Assembly (NCBI RefSeq): GCF_013409005.1
Contig: NZ_JACBZO010000001.1
Location: 1,426,001 to 1,490,000 of the forward strand
Source: Demequina lutea
GTDB lineage: Bacteria > Actinomycetota > Actinomycetes > Actinomycetales > Demequinaceae
Reading direction: 5' to 3'
DNA: 64,000 nucleotides
Part shown: piece by piece, positions 43,332 to 54,109 of the stretch
Layout of the letters: each line of letters opens with the position of its first letter
Position numbering within the stretch: position 1 is the stretch's first letter
The notes under the pieces: model-generated
Database searches by the model: none
The model's input: the letters and a program-made list of their open reading frames with translations, nothing else
What the model was told of the DNA's origin: nothing
Translations under genes and position numbers: made by a program

Positions 43332-45329
43332 GTGTCCAGTTTCACCGCGAATATCGACGGCGTCGAGCGCGAATTGGACGAGGGCACGACGGGTACTGAC
43401 CTGTTTGGAGACAGGCGCGACGTGGTCGTCGTCAGGGTCGACGGAGACCTCCGTGACCTCGCCGCACTCATTCCGGCCGGTTCGGCCGTCGAAGCGGTGC
43501 TGATCTCAGAGCCCGACGGCCTCAACGTCTTGCGCCACTCGGCCACCCACGTGATGGCCCAGGCCGTCCAGCAGCTGTGGCCGGACGCCAAGTTGGGCAT
43601 TGGCCCCTTCATCACCGACGGCTTCTATTACGACTTTGACATGGCGCAGCCGTTCACCCCAGAGGACCTGAAGACCATCGAGAAGACGATGCAACGCATC
43701 GTGAAGGACGGACAGGCGTTCCGCCGCCGCGTGGTGACCGAGGCCGAGGCCCTCGAGGAACTCGCGAACGAGCCGTATAAGTGTCAGCTGCTGAACAGGG
43801 CCGTCGGTGTTGAAGGCGCCGAGGGCGTCACGGTCGAGGTTGGCGCGGGCGAGACCACGATCTACGACAACGTGAACCGTCAGGGCGAGGTGGTGTGGAA
43901 GGACCTGTGCCGCGGCCCTCACGCGCCCACCACCAAGGTGCTCCAGAACGGCTGGAGCCTCATGCGTTCCGCGGCCGCCTATTGGCTAGGCAGCGAGAAG
44001 AACCCGCAGCTGCAGCGCATTTATGGCACCGCCTGGCCCACCAAGGACGAGCTCACGGCGTACAAGGACCGCCTTGCAGAGGCCGAGCGCAGGGACCACC
44101 GCAAGCTCGGCCTCGACATGGACCTGTTCTCGTTCCCCGACGAGATCGGCTCCGGACTCGCCGTCTTCCATCCCAAGGGCGGGATCATCCGCATGGAGAT
44201 GGAGGAGTATTCGCGCAAGCGTCACATCGAGGAGGGCTACGAGTTCGTCTACTCGCCCCACATCACCAAGGCGCAGCTCTTCCAGACCTCCGGACATCTG
44301 GACTGGTATGCCGATGGCATGTACCCCCCGATGCACATGGACGAGGAGCGCGACGCGGCGGGCAACATCACCAAGCAGGGCCAGGACTACTACCTCAAGC
44401 CCATGAATTGCCCGATGCACAACCTGATCTTCCGCTCGCGCGGGCGCTCGTACCGCGAGCTTCCCCTCAGGATGTTCGAGTTCGGCACCGTGTACCGCAA
44501 CGAGAAGTCGGGCGTTGTTCACGGCCTGACTCGTGCGCGCGGCTTCACCCAGGACGACGCCCACATCTACTGCACGCGCGAGCAGATGAAGTCGGAACTC
44601 ACCACCACGTTGAACTTCGTCTTGGGCCTGCTCAAGGACTATGGCCTGACGGACTTCTACTTGGAGTTGTCGACCAAGAACCCAGAGAAGTTCGTGGGTG
44701 AGGACGATGCCTGGGACGAGGCTACGGAGACGCTGCGTCAGGTGGGCATCGAGTCGGGCCTCGAGTTGAGGGACGACCCAGGCGGCGCCGCCTTCTACGG
44801 CCCCAAGATCTCCGTGCAGACGCGCGATGCCATTGGACGCTCGTGGCAGATGTCGACGATTCAGCTGGACTTCAACCTGCCGGAGCGCTTCGAGCTCGAA
44901 TACACCGCCGCGGACAACACCCGCCAGCGCCCCGTCATGATCCACCGCGCGCTTTTCGGTTCGATCGAACGCTTCTTCGCGATCCTCACCGAGCATTACG
45001 CGGGCCAGTTCCCGGCGTGGCTCGCGCCCGTCCAGGTGCTGTGCGTACCTGTGGCCGAGGCGTTCAACGAGTACCTCAACGACGTCGCCGCCCAGCTCAA
45101 GGCCGCCGGCGTCCGCGTTGAGGTCGACACGTCGGACGAACGCTTTCCCAAAAAGATCCGCAACGCGTCCAAGGACAAGGTGCCATTCGTGCTCATCGCG
45201 GGTGGCGAGGACGCCGAAGCGGGCGCGGTCTCGTTCCGTTTCCGCGACGGCAGTCAAGAGAACCAGGTGCCCGTTGCCGATGCAGTGGCGCGCATCCTCG
45301 AAACGATCAAGACGAGGGCGCAAGTCTGA
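43332..45329 (+). CDS. thrS: Threonyl-tRNA synthetase
   Basis: Charges tRNA-Thr. Length 665 residues with the full domain order: short TGS domain, editing domain ([21 protein letters not shown] with the zinc-type His pair), class II catalytic core (motif 2 [20 protein letters not shown]; Cys in [10 protein letters not shown] for the active-site zinc; motif 3 [13 protein letters not shown]) and anticodon-binding domain. GTG start after AGGAGC. The 117 bp upstream hold no T-box. First gene of a long coupled run; its TGA overlaps the HIT gene start. Confidence 0.98.
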   Translation: MSSFTANIDGVERELDEGTTGTDLFGDRRDVVVVRVDGDLRDLAALIPAGSAVEAVLISEPDGLNVLRHSATHVMAQAVQQLWPDAKLGIGPFITDGFYYDFDMAQPFTPEDLKTIEKTMQRIVKDGQAFRRRVVTEAEALEELANEPYKCQLLNRAVGVEGAEGVTVEVGAGETTIYDNVNRQGEVVWKDLCRGPHAPTTKVLQNGWSLMRSAAAYWLGSEKNPQLQRIYGTAWPTKDELTAYKDRLAEAERRDHRKLGLDMDLFSFPDEIGSGLAVFHPKGGIIRMEMEEYSRKRHIEEGYEFVYSPHITKAQLFQTSGHLDWYADGMYPPMHMDEERDAAGNITKQGQDYYLKPMNCPMHNLIFRSRGRSYRELPLRMFEFGTVYRNEKSGVVHGLTRARGFTQDDAHIYCTREQMKSELTTTLNFVLGLLKDYGLTDFYLELSTKNPEKFVGEDDAWDEATETLRQVGIESGLELRDDPGGAAFYGPKISVQTRDAIGRSWQMSTIQLDFNLPERFELEYTAADNTRQRPVMIHRALFGSIERFFAILTEHYAGQFPAWLAPVQVLCVPVAEAFNEYLNDVAAQLKAAGVRVEVDTSDERFPKKIRNASKDKVPFVLIAGGEDAEAGAVSFRFRDGSQENQVPVADAVARILETIKTRAQV

Positions 45330-45874
45330 TGGTCGAATGGGTGGACGCGGACACGATGGGCGGCGAGCCCGACGGCTTCGAGCGCCTGTGGACGCCTCAC
45401 CGCATGGCGTACGTCAAGAACGCCTCGGTGCGCCCAGACAACGAAGGCGGGACCTCCTGCCCCCTGTGCAAGACGCCGGAAGACAACGACCGCGACCACC
45501 TCATCGTGCATCGGGGTGACACCTGCTACGTGGTTCTCAACCTGTATCCGTACAACCCCGGCCACCTCATGGTGTGCCCGTATCGCCACATTGGCTGGTA
45601 CACCGACGTCACGGATGCCGAACGCGCCGAGATGGCGGCGCTCACTCAGACCGGCATGCGCGTGCTGCAGGCCCTGACGGGAACCGAAGGCTTCAACATC
45701 GGGATGAACCAGGGCCGAACCGGCGGAGCGGGAATTCACGAACACCTGCACCAGCACGTCGTGCCAAGGTGGGTGGGTGACTCGAACTTCCTTCCCGTCA
45801 TCGGGCACACGAAGGCCCTTCCCGAGTTGCTCGACGACACCTGGCAGCGCGTAAGCGAGGCGTGGCCCTCTTAA
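45329..45874 (+). CDS. HIT-family nucleotide hydrolase/phosphorylase
   Basis: A 181-residue HIT protein. The catalytic triad motif reads HEHLHQHVVPRW, and CPLCKTPEDNDRDHL near the N-terminus contains a Cys pair that probably binds zinc. The form resembles the actinobacterial diadenosine tetraphosphate phosphorylase-like proteins next to thrS and pgsA. ATG overlaps the thrS stop (TGATG). Confidence 0.93.
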   Translation: MVEWVDADTMGGEPDGFERLWTPHRMAYVKNASVRPDNEGGTSCPLCKTPEDNDRDHLIVHRGDTCYVVLNLYPYNPGHLMVCPYRHIGWYTDVTDAERAEMAALTQTGMRVLQALTGTEGFNIGMNQGRTGGAGIHEHLHQHVVPRWVGDSNFLPVIGHTKALPELLDDTWQRVSEAWPS

Positions 45875-45897
45875 GAGGCCGCGCAACAAGGAGAAAC

Positions 45898-46542
45898 ATG
45901 TTTGGCAAGTTGCGGCCCGTGATGGCCGCCATCTGGAAGGCCCCCGCGCGCGCACTCGTGAACGCCGGTGTGCACCCGAACGCCATGACCATTGCGGGCA
46001 CGGTCGGCGTGATCTTTGGTGCCGTGTTCTTCCTGCCTCAGCGCGGCTCCATGCTCTTCTGGGGTGTGCTTGTCATCACCTTCTTTGTCATGACCGACAT
46101 GCTCGACGGCACGATGGCGCGGATGTCCGGCAAGGAGTCGCGCTTGGGCGCATTCCTGGACTCGACTCTCGATCGTGCGTCGGACGCCGCGATCTTCGGC
46201 GCGCTGGTGTGGGCCTTCCGGGTTGAAGACCCGAACACCGCTCTCGCCGCACTGATGTGCCTCGTCGTCGGCTCGCTCGTGCCTTACGCCCGTGCCAAGG
46301 CGGAAAGCCTGGGAATCGAAGCCAAGATGGGCATCGCCGAACGATCGGATCGGCTCGTGGTTGGCCTGACCGCCACCGGTCTCGTGGGACTGGGCCTTCC
46401 GCTGTGGGTGTTGACATGGACGCTCACTCTGCTGGCCGTAGCGGCCTTGGTCACGGTGGGACAGCGCACGTGGGCGGTCGTCAAGGCCAATCGCGTTGAC
46501 CACACCCTGACCCAAGACGCGGCCACTACCGCGGGCCGCTAG
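45898..46542 (+). CDS. pgsA: CDP-alcohol phosphatidyltransferase (phosphatidylinositol phosphate synthase)
   Basis: A 214-residue membrane enzyme that attaches inositol phosphate to the CDP-diacylglycerol lipid. The family signature is complete: DMLDGTMAR, then GAFLDSTLDRASD, with the metal-binding Asp residues. About six hydrophobic segments. ATG at 45,898 after AAGGAG. The next genes, an acyltransferase and pimA, use the same lipid, which is why the inositol form is preferred over phosphatidylglycerol phosphate synthase. Confidence 0.92.
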   Translation: MFGKLRPVMAAIWKAPARALVNAGVHPNAMTIAGTVGVIFGAVFFLPQRGSMLFWGVLVITFFVMTDMLDGTMARMSGKESRLGAFLDSTLDRASDAAIFGALVWAFRVEDPNTALAALMCLVVGSLVPYARAKAESLGIEAKMGIAERSDRLVVGLTATGLVGLGLPLWVLTWTLTLLAVAALVTVGQRTWAVVKANRVDHTLTQDAATTAGR

Positions 46543-46549
46543 GGCCTCG

Positions 46550-47440
46550 ATGGACGCATTTCTCGTTGCTTGGCGGGCCTCGAAGGTTCTTCCGGTGAGT
46601 GTCATCAGGGGCGCCGCGTGGGCGCTCGCAATGTATGGCTGGGCGACACACGCCAAAGCGGCGACTTACCTTGAGCAGAACCTCGCCAACGTGACGGGAC
46701 TGACGGGGAGGCCGTTGCGCGCGCTCGCAAGGCGCGGCATGGCGTCGACCGCGCGTTACTACGCCGAGACACTGGAGCTTGCGCGAATGAAGCCCGCGGC
46801 GGTCGACGCACGCGTGAGGCTTGAAGGTTATGAGGGTGTCAAGGATGCCATCGCCGCACACACGGGCACGGTCGCGGTGCTCGGTCACAACGGGAACTGG
46901 GATCTGATCGGCGCCTACGCCTGCAGGAACATCATCAAAATCACGGCGGTCGCGGAGGTGCTCAAGCCTCGTGAGGTCTTCAACGAGTTCGTGGCGCTGC
47001 GCGAGCAATGGGGCATGCGCATTCTCGGCCACGAGGGAGGGGCGACCTTCAGGGAGCTCATTCGTCTCACGCGATCGGAACGGACCCTGGTGTGTTTGCT
47101 CAGCGACCGCGACTTGTCCGGCAAGGGCATCCAGGTTCAGATGTGGGGCCACGGCGTACGGGTGGCGCCTGGACCTGCCGCATTGGCGCACGCCGCGCAC
47201 GCAGCCTTGATCCCAGTGGGCGTCTACTACGAACGCCTTCACGGGTCGCGCAGGCGGGCCGCGAAGTCGCGCTGGGGGACGGTGCTTGCGTTTGGCATGC
47301 CCTTGTACCCCGACGACTTTGTGGGCGAAGACAAGGTGAGTGCGATGTCTCAAGCCTGGGCAAACCAATTGGCCGCTGCGGTTTCTCGCCATCCCGAGGA
47401 TTGGCATATGTTGCAGCGTTTCGGTTGGATAGAGGCCTAA
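46550..47440 (+). CDS. Phosphatidylinositol mannoside acyltransferase
   Basis: LpxL/HtrB-type acyltransferase (296 residues) that acylates phosphatidylinositol mannosides, corresponding to mycobacterial PatA. The catalytic HxxxxD motif is seen in VLGHNGNWDLIGAYA and the following SDRDLSGKGIQVQMWG fits the acceptor loop. It begins eight bases after the pgsA stop and its TAA overlaps the pimA start. Confidence 0.9.
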   Translation: MDAFLVAWRASKVLPVSVIRGAAWALAMYGWATHAKAATYLEQNLANVTGLTGRPLRALARRGMASTARYYAETLELARMKPAAVDARVRLEGYEGVKDAIAAHTGTVAVLGHNGNWDLIGAYACRNIIKITAVAEVLKPREVFNEFVALREQWGMRILGHEGGATFRELIRLTRSERTLVCLLSDRDLSGKGIQVQMWGHGVRVAPGPAALAHAAHAALIPVGVYYERLHGSRRRAAKSRWGTVLAFGMPLYPDDFVGEDKVSAMSQAWANQLAAAVSRHPEDWHMLQRFGWIEA

Positions 47441-48591
47441 TGCGCATCGGCATCGTGTGTCCCTATTCGCTTGACCGTCCAGGCGGCGTGCAATTGCACG
47501 TGATCGACCTGGCGGAGGCGCTCATCCGTCGCGGCCACTATGTGTCCGTGCTTGCCCCCGCGGCCAAGGGCACCAAGGTTCCCTCTTATGTCCGTACGGC
47601 GGGCCGGTCGATTCCGGTGCACTACAACGGGTCCACCGCCCGTCTCACGTTTGGGCTTGCGGCGGCGTCGAAGGTGCGAAAGTGGCTCGCCGATGGCGAA
47701 TTCGACGTGGTCCACCTTCATGAGCCAGGCGTGCCCTCGCTCAGCGTGATTGCGATGTGGGCGAGGCTCGGTCCGACGGTGGGTACGTTCCACACCTCGA
47801 CGGAGGACTCCACGATCATGAAGCTCGGCAAGCCGTGGATCAAGCCGGGATATGAGGAACTCGATGCGCGCATCGCCGTGTCTCCCTCCGCGGCGCGCAC
47901 GGTCCAGGAGCATCTGAGGGTGGGCGTGACCCACATCATTCCCAACGGGGTAGACACCGGCGCGTACCTCAATGCGGCGCCGCGCGTGGAGTGGCAGGGG
48001 ACCTCGATCGCGCCCACCGTCGGGATTCTTGGCCGTCTTGATGAACCGCGAAAGGGTCTCGACGACTACCTCCGTTCCATCCCGCCGATTCGTGCCCGCT
48101 ACCCGCGCGCGCGCTTCTTGATCGCCGGGCGCTTCTCTGACCGCGCCGCCGCGAAGGCCGCCCGTGCCGGTGCGGAAGTCGTCGGCGAGCTCGACGAGGC
48201 GGAGAAGGCGTCGTTCATGGCCTCGGTCGACGTGTATTGCGCGCCGAACCTTGGCGGCGAGAGCTTTGGCATCGTCCTCGTCGAGGCGATGGCGGCAGGA
48301 GCCGCCGTCGTGGCGAGCGATCTGACCGCCTTCAAGGACGTCGCCACGTCCGACAGCGGCGAAGAGTGCGTGACGTTCTTCCCCGTCGGAGACCCCGCAG
48401 GCCTAGCGTCGGCGGTGTGCGGGCTGCTCGACGATCCGGTGCGGCGTGCATCAATGGCCGAGAAGGGAAGAGTGCGCGCAGGCACCTTCGACTGGCACCA
48501 GGTGGCGCCCCGCATCGAAGAGACCTACGCCGACGCCATTAGACTTGACGCGAGCTTTTCCCCCCAGCGAGCAAAGGAAACCCCAGCATGA
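47440..48591 (+). CDS. pimA: Phosphatidylinositol alpha-mannosyltransferase
   Basis: GT4-family transferase (383 residues) adding the first mannose of phosphatidylinositol mannosides from GDP-mannose. Start [20 protein letters not shown], the GGV loop of GT4 enzymes, a central [14 protein letters not shown] stretch and the nucleotide-sugar motif [20 protein letters not shown] with its two Glu residues. ATG overlaps the acyltransferase stop (TAATG), and the gene's TGA overlaps pdxS (ATGA). Confidence 0.94.
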   Translation: MRIGIVCPYSLDRPGGVQLHVIDLAEALIRRGHYVSVLAPAAKGTKVPSYVRTAGRSIPVHYNGSTARLTFGLAAASKVRKWLADGEFDVVHLHEPGVPSLSVIAMWARLGPTVGTFHTSTEDSTIMKLGKPWIKPGYEELDARIAVSPSAARTVQEHLRVGVTHIIPNGVDTGAYLNAAPRVEWQGTSIAPTVGILGRLDEPRKGLDDYLRSIPPIRARYPRARFLIAGRFSDRAAAKAARAGAEVVGELDEAEKASFMASVDVYCAPNLGGESFGIVLVEAMAAGAAVVASDLTAFKDVATSDSGEECVTFFPVGDPAGLASAVCGLLDDPVRRASMAEKGRVRAGTFDWHQVAPRIEETYADAIRLDASFSPQRAKETPA

Positions 48592-49496
48592 GCGACACCG
48601 CTGCATCTGCCACCCCCCAGGTCGGCACTGACCTCGTCAAGCGGGGCATGGCCGAGATGCTTAAGGGCGGCGTGATCATGGACGTGGTCACGGCCGAGCA
48701 GGCCAAGATCGCCGAAGATGCGGGAGCGGTGGCCGTCATGGCGCTCGAGCGCGTCCCCGCAGACATCCGCGCCCAGGGCGGCGTGTCTCGCATGAGCGAC
48801 CCCGACATGATTGACGGCATCATCGCCGCCGTGTCGATTCCCGTCATGGCCAAGGCCCGCATCGGCCACTTTGTCGAGGCGCAGGTGCTGCAGAGCCTCG
48901 GCGTGGACTACGTCGACGAGTCCGAGGTGCTGACGCCCGCCGACTACGCGCACCACATCGACAAGTGGAAGTTCACCGTGCCGTTCGTGTGCGGAGCGAC
49001 CAACCTGGGAGAGGCCTTGCGCCGCATCTCCGAGGGTGCCGCCATGATCCGCTCAAAGGGCGAGGCAGGAACGGGAGACGTCTCCAACGCGACGAAGCAC
49101 ATGCGCACCATTCGTGCCGAAATCCTGAGGCTGACCACGCTTCCAAAGGACGAATTGTTCGTGGCCGCCAAGGAACTCCAGGCCCCGCTGCAATTGGTCC
49201 AAGAGATCGCGGCCACCGGAAAGCTCCCCGTCGTGATGTTTACGGCAGGCGGCATCGCGACTCCTGCCGACGCGGCGATGATGATGCAGTTGGGCGCCGA
49301 GGGAGTGTTCGTCGGCTCTGGAATCTTCAAGTCCGGCAATCCTGCGCAGCGCGCCGCCGCCATCGTCAAGGCGACGACCTTCTTCGATGACCCCGACGTG
49401 ATCGCGTCCGTTTCGCGCGGGCTTGGCGAGGCGATGGTGGGAATCAACGTGGCGGACATTCCCGAACCCCACCGGCTCGCAGAGCGTGGCTGGTAG
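48588..49496 (+). CDS. pdxS: Pyridoxal 5'-phosphate synthase, lyase subunit
   Basis: Makes PLP from ribose 5-phosphate, glyceraldehyde 3-phosphate and ammonia supplied by PdxT. A 302-residue TIM barrel with the family stretches [40 protein letters not shown], the active Lys in [15 protein letters not shown] and the phosphate site [15 protein letters not shown]. Overlaps pimA upstream by four bases and the NUDIX gene downstream by eleven. Confidence 0.98.
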   Translation: MSDTAASATPQVGTDLVKRGMAEMLKGGVIMDVVTAEQAKIAEDAGAVAVMALERVPADIRAQGGVSRMSDPDMIDGIIAAVSIPVMAKARIGHFVEAQVLQSLGVDYVDESEVLTPADYAHHIDKWKFTVPFVCGATNLGEALRRISEGAAMIRSKGEAGTGDVSNATKHMRTIRAEILRLTTLPKDELFVAAKELQAPLQLVQEIAATGKLPVVMFTAGGIATPADAAMMMQLGAEGVFVGSGIFKSGNPAQRAAAIVKATTFFDDPDVIASVSRGLGEAMVGINVADIPEPHRLAERGW

Positions 49497-50070
49497 CGAG
49501 GACGCCCCGCTTGAGGAGGGCGCGCCTGAGGAGCGCGCGCTCGGCGGGCACGCACTCGGAGCCGATGGGCGGTTGCACCGTCGCGGTGCGCGGGTGCTGC
49601 TCGTCGATCGCAGTCACGCTGTTCCGCGCTTGCTGATGATGCTCGGGCACGATCCCGATGTGCCAACGCGCAGCTTCTGGTTCACCCCGGGAGGCGGCAT
49701 TGAGGCGAACGAGTCGTCACGCGAGGCGGCCGTTCGCGAACTGGCGGAGGAGACGGGCTACGCGCTCGAGACGCACGAACTCCGCGGCCCCGTGTGGACC
49801 CGTACGGCGGTGTTCGACTTCGCCTCGCTCCCTTACTCGCAAACCGAGGACATCTTCGTCGCCGATCTCGCCGACGCAGAGGCCCGTCAGCGTCAGAGCG
49901 CGGTCTGGACGGAGCAGGAACTCGAGTCGATTGACGAGGTCTCATGGCTCACTCTTGAGGAACTCCGGGCAGACGCAAGGGAGGTGTTCCCCGCGAGGTT
50001 GCTCGAGTCGTGGGAAGCGTTCCTCGAGTGGGATGGTGTGACGAGAGACTTTGGGGAGGTGGACGAGTGA
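49486..50070 (+). CDS. NUDIX hydrolase
   Basis: A 194-residue NUDIX pyrophosphatase. The box is complete: [20 protein letters not shown] followed by ETGY. GTG start at 49,486 inside the end of pdxS. It lies between the two subunits of PLP synthase and overlaps pdxT by four bases, so all three are translationally coupled. Substrate not predictable; damage repair of a nucleotide or phosphorylated vitamin is possible. Confidence 0.92.
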   Translation: MAGSEDAPLEEGAPEERALGGHALGADGRLHRRGARVLLVDRSHAVPRLLMMLGHDPDVPTRSFWFTPGGGIEANESSREAAVRELAEETGYALETHELRGPVWTRTAVFDFASLPYSQTEDIFVADLADAEARQRQSAVWTEQELESIDEVSWLTLEELRADAREVFPARLLESWEAFLEWDGVTRDFGEVDE

Positions 50071-50648
50071 GCACGATCGGCGTGTTGGCCCTGCAGGGCG
50101 ACGTGAGCGAGCATGAGGCCGCACTCGCGCGCCTGGGCGTCGCGTCGATACGCGTGCGACGTGTGGCCGAACTCGAAGCCATTGACGGGATCATCATTCC
50201 CGGAGGCGAGTCGACGACGATCGACAAACTCCTGCGGGCATTCGGCCTCTTCGATCCGCTGCAGGCCCGCATCCGCGATGGGCTTCCCGTGCTGGGCACG
50301 TGCGCGGGGATGATCATGCTCGCGACGGACATCATCGGCGGAATCGACGGCCAGCGCACGCTCGGCGCGATCGACATGACCGTGCGACGCAACGCCTTCG
50401 GCAGGCAGGTGGATTCCTCCGAGGTCGAACTGACCTGGCTTCCCGATGCCTCCACGATGCACGCGACGTTCATTAGGGCGCCGTGGGTCGAATCGTGCGG
50501 ACCTGGGGTCGAGGTGCTCGCGGTCGACGCGGCCCATGGCGGCCAAGTGGTTGCGGTGAGGGAGGGCAACGCGATTGCCACGAGCTTCCACTCCGAGATT
50601 TCGGGCGACGACAGGGTGCACGCCCTGTTGGTGGATTCCTGCCGCTAG
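50067..50648 (+). CDS. pdxT: Pyridoxal 5'-phosphate synthase, glutaminase subunit
   Basis: Glutamine amidotransferase (193 residues) delivering ammonia to PdxS. Class I triad: Cys in [12 protein letters not shown] and His-Glu in [11 protein letters not shown]; the PGGESTT loop is typical. GTG start overlapping the NUDIX stop (GTGA). It ends the coupled run that starts with thrS. Confidence 0.97.
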   Translation: MSTIGVLALQGDVSEHEAALARLGVASIRVRRVAELEAIDGIIIPGGESTTIDKLLRAFGLFDPLQARIRDGLPVLGTCAGMIMLATDIIGGIDGQRTLGAIDMTVRRNAFGRQVDSSEVELTWLPDASTMHATFIRAPWVESCGPGVEVLAVDAAHGGQVVAVREGNAIATSFHSEISGDDRVHALLVDSCR

Positions 50649-50680
50649 TAGTCGAGTCCCATCGATCATCGGCGCCCGCG

Positions 50681-50770
50681 TCGCAACCCGTCGCAACCCG
50701 TCGCAACCCGTCGCAACCCGTCGCAACCCGTCGCAACCCGTCGCAACCCGTCGCAACCCGTCGCAACCCG
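50681..50770. repeat. 10-bp tandem repeat, nine copies
   Basis: Nine exact copies of TCGCAACCCG in the 304-bp space between pdxT and the YebC gene (50,649-50,952), which holds no gene. The unit is not a multiple of three, so the long open frames crossing it on both strands (Arg-Asn-Pro-Ser-Gln-type and Gly-Cys-Asp-type peptides) are artefacts. A likely variable-number locus. Confidence 0.97.
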
Positions 50771-50952
50771 ACCCCCATCGACGCTACGAACCACAGGCAT
50801 CGGCGACACGCGAGGTCGGGGCGTTGTTCATTCAAGATCCCGGCGTGTCGCGGCTGAGATTGGTTCGGAGCGCGCCGCGGGAGGGGTGGTGGGGGAGCCG
50901 CGCCGCCCGACGCCCTAGACTGGTCTGCGATTCGCAGTCGGTAAGGAGCATC

Positions 50953-51705
50953 GTGTCCGGTCACTCTAAGTGGGCAACCACTAAGCACAAGAAGGCCGTC
51001 ATCGACGGCAAGCGCAGCAAGTTGTTTGCCAAGCTCATCAAGAACATCGAGGTGGCCGCGCGAGTGGGCGGCAACGATATGGCTGGTAATCCCACGCTTT
51101 TCGACGCGGTGTATAAGGCCAAGAAGTCCTCGGTGCCCAACGACAACATCGACCGAGCGCTCAAGCGCGGTTCCGGCCTTGAGGCTGGCGGCGCCGAGTA
51201 CGAGACGATCATGTACGAGGCGTATGGGCCCAACGGCGTGGCCATCATGATCGAGTGCCTCACGGATAACCGCAACCGCGCCGCGATGGAGGTCCGCACG
51301 GCCCTCACGCGCAATAACGGCACCCTGGCAGACCCCGGTTCGGTGGGCTACCTCTTCGGACGCAAGGGTCAGGTCATCGTGACCAAGGATGCCGCCGATG
51401 AGGACGCGATCATGGAGGCCGCGCTTGAGTCCGGCATCGAAGAGATCAACGACCTTGGCGAGGTATGGGAGGTCATCTCCGAGGCCACCGACTTCGTGGC
51501 CGTCCGCACGGCCTTGCAGTCCGCCGGCATCGACTACGAGAGCGCCGAGGCGACCTTCGTGCCGTCGATGAAGGTCGAAATCGACGTCGACACCGCCCGC
51601 AAGGTCCTGCGTCTCATCGACGCGCTCGAGGATTCGGACGACGTCCAGGAGATTTACGCGAACTTCGACGCCTCCGACGAGGTTCTCGAAGAAGCAAGCG
51701 AGTAG
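50953..51705 (+). CDS. YebC/PmpR-family translational/transcriptional regulator
   Basis: A 250-residue protein of the widely conserved YebC family, once named only as transcription regulators and more recently linked to relief of ribosome stalling. Diagnostic start [20 protein letters not shown], then [18 protein letters not shown] and [23 protein letters not shown] start after AAGGAGC; a -10-like TAGACT lies near 50,918. Ten bases separate it from ruvC. Confidence 0.97.
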   Translation: MSGHSKWATTKHKKAVIDGKRSKLFAKLIKNIEVAARVGGNDMAGNPTLFDAVYKAKKSSVPNDNIDRALKRGSGLEAGGAEYETIMYEAYGPNGVAIMIECLTDNRNRAAMEVRTALTRNNGTLADPGSVGYLFGRKGQVIVTKDAADEDAIMEAALESGIEEINDLGEVWEVISEATDFVAVRTALQSAGIDYESAEATFVPSMKVEIDVDTARKVLRLIDALEDSDDVQEIYANFDASDEVLEEASE

Positions 51706-51714
51706 GGCCCAGGG

Positions 51715-52272
51715 GTGCGCGTTCTTGGCGTGGACCCCGGCCTGACGCGGTGCGGGTTGGGCGTCATCGACGCGCCCGCCGCGCGCACGCTGACGCTCAT
51801 CGACGTCTCCGTCGCCACGTCCTCGGCCGATGCCGACGCCCCCGATCGCCTCTTGGCCATCGCCGACGCGATCGACGCCGCGATCCTGAAGCACAGGCCC
51901 GATGCGGTCGCGGTGGAGCGCGTCTTCGCTCAACACAACGTCCGCACCGTCATGGGGACCGGCCAGGTTTCGGGCTTGGTGATGGTCGCCGCCCGCCGCG
52001 CGGGCCTTCCCGTGGTGCTCTATACGCCGTCCGAGGTCAAGGCGGCCGTCACCGGAAGCGGTCGCGCCGACAAGGCCCAGGTGGCCTACATGGTCGCGAA
52101 GCTCCTGGGGCTCGACGAGCCGCCCAAGCCCGCCGATGCCGCGGATGCCCTCGCGATCGCGATCACCCACGCGCTCAAGGGAGGCGGCCGAACGGCGGCC
52201 TCCGGAGCGTCGGCGACACCCGCCCAACAGCGCTGGGTCGAGGCGGAGCGCGCGGCGCGCCGCCGCAACTGA
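51715..52272 (+). CDS. ruvC: Holliday junction resolvase RuvC
   Basis: Endonuclease (185 residues) that cuts Holliday junctions made mobile by RuvAB. Active-site acids are seen in VLGVDPGLTRCGLGVID (Asp), PDAVAVERVFAQHN (Glu) and the C-terminal KPADAADALAIAITH (Asp pair). GTG start. Followed by ruvA and ruvB in the classical order. Confidence 0.98.
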   Translation: MRVLGVDPGLTRCGLGVIDAPAARTLTLIDVSVATSSADADAPDRLLAIADAIDAAILKHRPDAVAVERVFAQHNVRTVMGTGQVSGLVMVAARRAGLPVVLYTPSEVKAAVTGSGRADKAQVAYMVAKLLGLDEPPKPADAADALAIAITHALKGGGRTAASGASATPAQQRWVEAERAARRRN

Positions 52273-52321
52273 CGGTGGCGAGCCGCCTAGTCTGTTCGTA
52301 CACACGTTCGAAGGGCTCGCG

Positions 52322-52918
52322 GTGATCTCGCAACTGACAGGCACTGTTTTGAGCGTCGGGGCGTCCGCCGTCGTGATCGACGTGGCGGGTGTTGGCTACC
52401 GACTGCTCGCCACTCCTGCGACGCTCGCGGGACTTCACTCAGGCCAGAAGGCGAGCCTTGCGACCCACCTCGTCGTCCGCGAGGACTCGCTGACGCTCTT
52501 TGGCTTCGACGACGCCCACGAGCGCGACATGTTTGAGACGCTGCAGTCGGTCCAGGGGGTCGGCCCGCGTCTGGCGCTTGCCCTGTTGTCCGTTCTCGAC
52601 CCACACGCGCTCGCCACGGCAGTCGCCGCGGGGGACCGCAAGGCGCTCGAGCGCGTCCCAGGGGTCGGCGCGAAGGTCGCCGCACGGTTGTTGTTGGAGC
52701 TGGGTGGAAAGCTGTCGCTTCCCGAGGGCGCGTCGCCCGCATCCGCCGGCGCCCCCGATTCCCGCGAGCAGGTTGTAGACGCGTTGGTGTCCCTCGGCTG
52801 GCAGGTCAAGGCAGCCTCGGCCGCCGTCGACGGCGCGTCTTCGGGGCCCATCGCCGCGGCGGATGTGCCCACCGTGCTGCGCGCCGCGCTGCAGTCCCTA
52901 GGCGGCACGCGTGGCTGA
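52322..52918 (+). CDS. ruvA: Holliday junction DNA helicase subunit RuvA
   Basis: DNA-binding subunit (198 residues) of the RuvAB branch-migration motor. N-terminal OB domain ([20 protein letters not shown]), helix-hairpin-helix pair ([40 protein letters not shown]) and a C-terminal domain that touches RuvB. GTG start at 52,322. Overlaps the ruvB start by eight bases. Confidence 0.98.
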   Translation: MISQLTGTVLSVGASAVVIDVAGVGYRLLATPATLAGLHSGQKASLATHLVVREDSLTLFGFDDAHERDMFETLQSVQGVGPRLALALLSVLDPHALATAVAAGDRKALERVPGVGAKVAARLLLELGGKLSLPEGASPASAGAPDSREQVVDALVSLGWQVKAASAAVDGASSGPIAAADVPTVLRAALQSLGGTRG

Positions 52919-53996
52919 CGACTTTGGTCAGGACCTGCCACCGCGCGTCACGGGCGCGGATGCCGACGCGATCGAGCGCTCGGTCGAGGCGGCGCTAAGG
53001 CCGCGTTCTCTCGACGAGTTCGTGGGCCAGCAGACGGTGAGGGATCAACTCGCGCTCGTGCTCAGGGCCGCCGTGCGACGTGGGGGATCCGCGGACCACA
53101 TCCTGTTGTCCGGGCCCCCGGGGCTGGGTAAGACGACGCTCGCGATGATCGTCGCGGGGGAGCTCGGCGCGTCCCTGCGGGTGACGTCGGGCCCCGCGAT
53201 TCAGCACGCGGGCGACCTGGCCGCGATCCTCTCCTCCCTCGACGAGGGAGACATCCTCTTTGTGGATGAGATCCACCGTTTGGCGCGCCCCGTCGAGGAG
53301 ATGCTCTACCTCGCGATGGAGGACTTCAGGGTGGACGTCGTGGTCGGCAAGGGGCCGGGCGCCACGTCCATTCCGCTGACCCTTCCCGCGTTCACCGTGG
53401 TCGGCGCGACCACGCGGGCTGGCCTGCTCCCGGCCCCACTGCGGGATCGCTTCGGATTCACAGCACACCTCGACTTCTACGAGGCCGCGGATTTGGCGCG
53501 GATCATCGCGAGATCGGCGGGCCTGCTGGCGCTCGACGTCGATGCCGATGCCGCCTCCGAGATCGCGTCACGCTCGCGAGGCACTCCCCGCATCGCTAAC
53601 CGCTTGCTGCGCCGCGTCAGGGACTGGGCCGAGATTCATGGAAGCGGCAAGGGGGACCTGGCGGCGGCGCGCGCGGCGCTTACCGTGTACGAGGTCGACG
53701 ACCGCGGACTCGACAGGCTCGACCGCGCGGTGCTCGGGGCGCTGTGCACGCGTTTTGGCGGAGGCCCCGTCGGCCTGTCGACGCTTGCGGTGTCCGTGGG
53801 TGAGGAGCCGCAGACGGTCGAGGAGGTCGCGGAGCCGTTTTTGGTGCGCGAGGGCCTCATGACCCGTACCCCGCGCGGGCGCGTGGCGACGCCGGAGGCG
53901 TGGGTTCACATGGGCCTTACGCCACCGGCGAACGGCGCGTCGGGCATGGGGCAACCCGGTGCGAATGACGGCCATTCACGCCTATTCGACGCCTAA
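52911..53996 (+). CDS. ruvB: Holliday junction DNA helicase subunit RuvB
   Basis: AAA+ motor subunit (361 residues). Walker [12 protein letters not shown], Walker [11 protein letters not shown], sensor 1 [10 protein letters not shown], arginine finger region PLRDRFGF, and a C-terminal winged helix. GTG start inside ruvA. In most actinobacteria yajC comes next before secD; here the 113 bp to secD contain no gene. Confidence 0.98.
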   Translation: MADDFGQDLPPRVTGADADAIERSVEAALRPRSLDEFVGQQTVRDQLALVLRAAVRRGGSADHILLSGPPGLGKTTLAMIVAGELGASLRVTSGPAIQHAGDLAAILSSLDEGDILFVDEIHRLARPVEEMLYLAMEDFRVDVVVGKGPGATSIPLTLPAFTVVGATTRAGLLPAPLRDRFGFTAHLDFYEAADLARIIARSAGLLALDVDADAASEIASRSRGTPRIANRLLRRVRDWAEIHGSGKGDLAAARAALTVYEVDDRGLDRLDRAVLGALCTRFGGGPVGLSTLAVSVGEEPQTVEEVAEPFLVREGLMTRTPRGRVATPEAWVHMGLTPPANGASGMGQPGANDGHSRLFDA

Positions 53997-54109
53997 ACAG
54001 GGCTATCTTCGCTCGCACCTGTTCGACGGGGGCCCTCGAACTCGCCTAGAATCGCGTGGGCCCTCGCACGGCTTGGGAACTTCATCCGCATGGAAAGCGT
54101 AGGAAAAGC

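Noticed and set aside
43986-45323. 445-residue minus-strand frame opposite thrS
   Set aside because: Antisense to a certain gene; no domain recognised.
50681-50770. CRISPR array
   Set aside because: Units are 10 bp, contiguous and without spacers; no cas genes.
50473-52344. 623-residue minus-strand frame across the 10-bp repeat
   Set aside because: Antisense to pdxT, YebC and ruvC; the frame is open only because of GC bias and the repeat.
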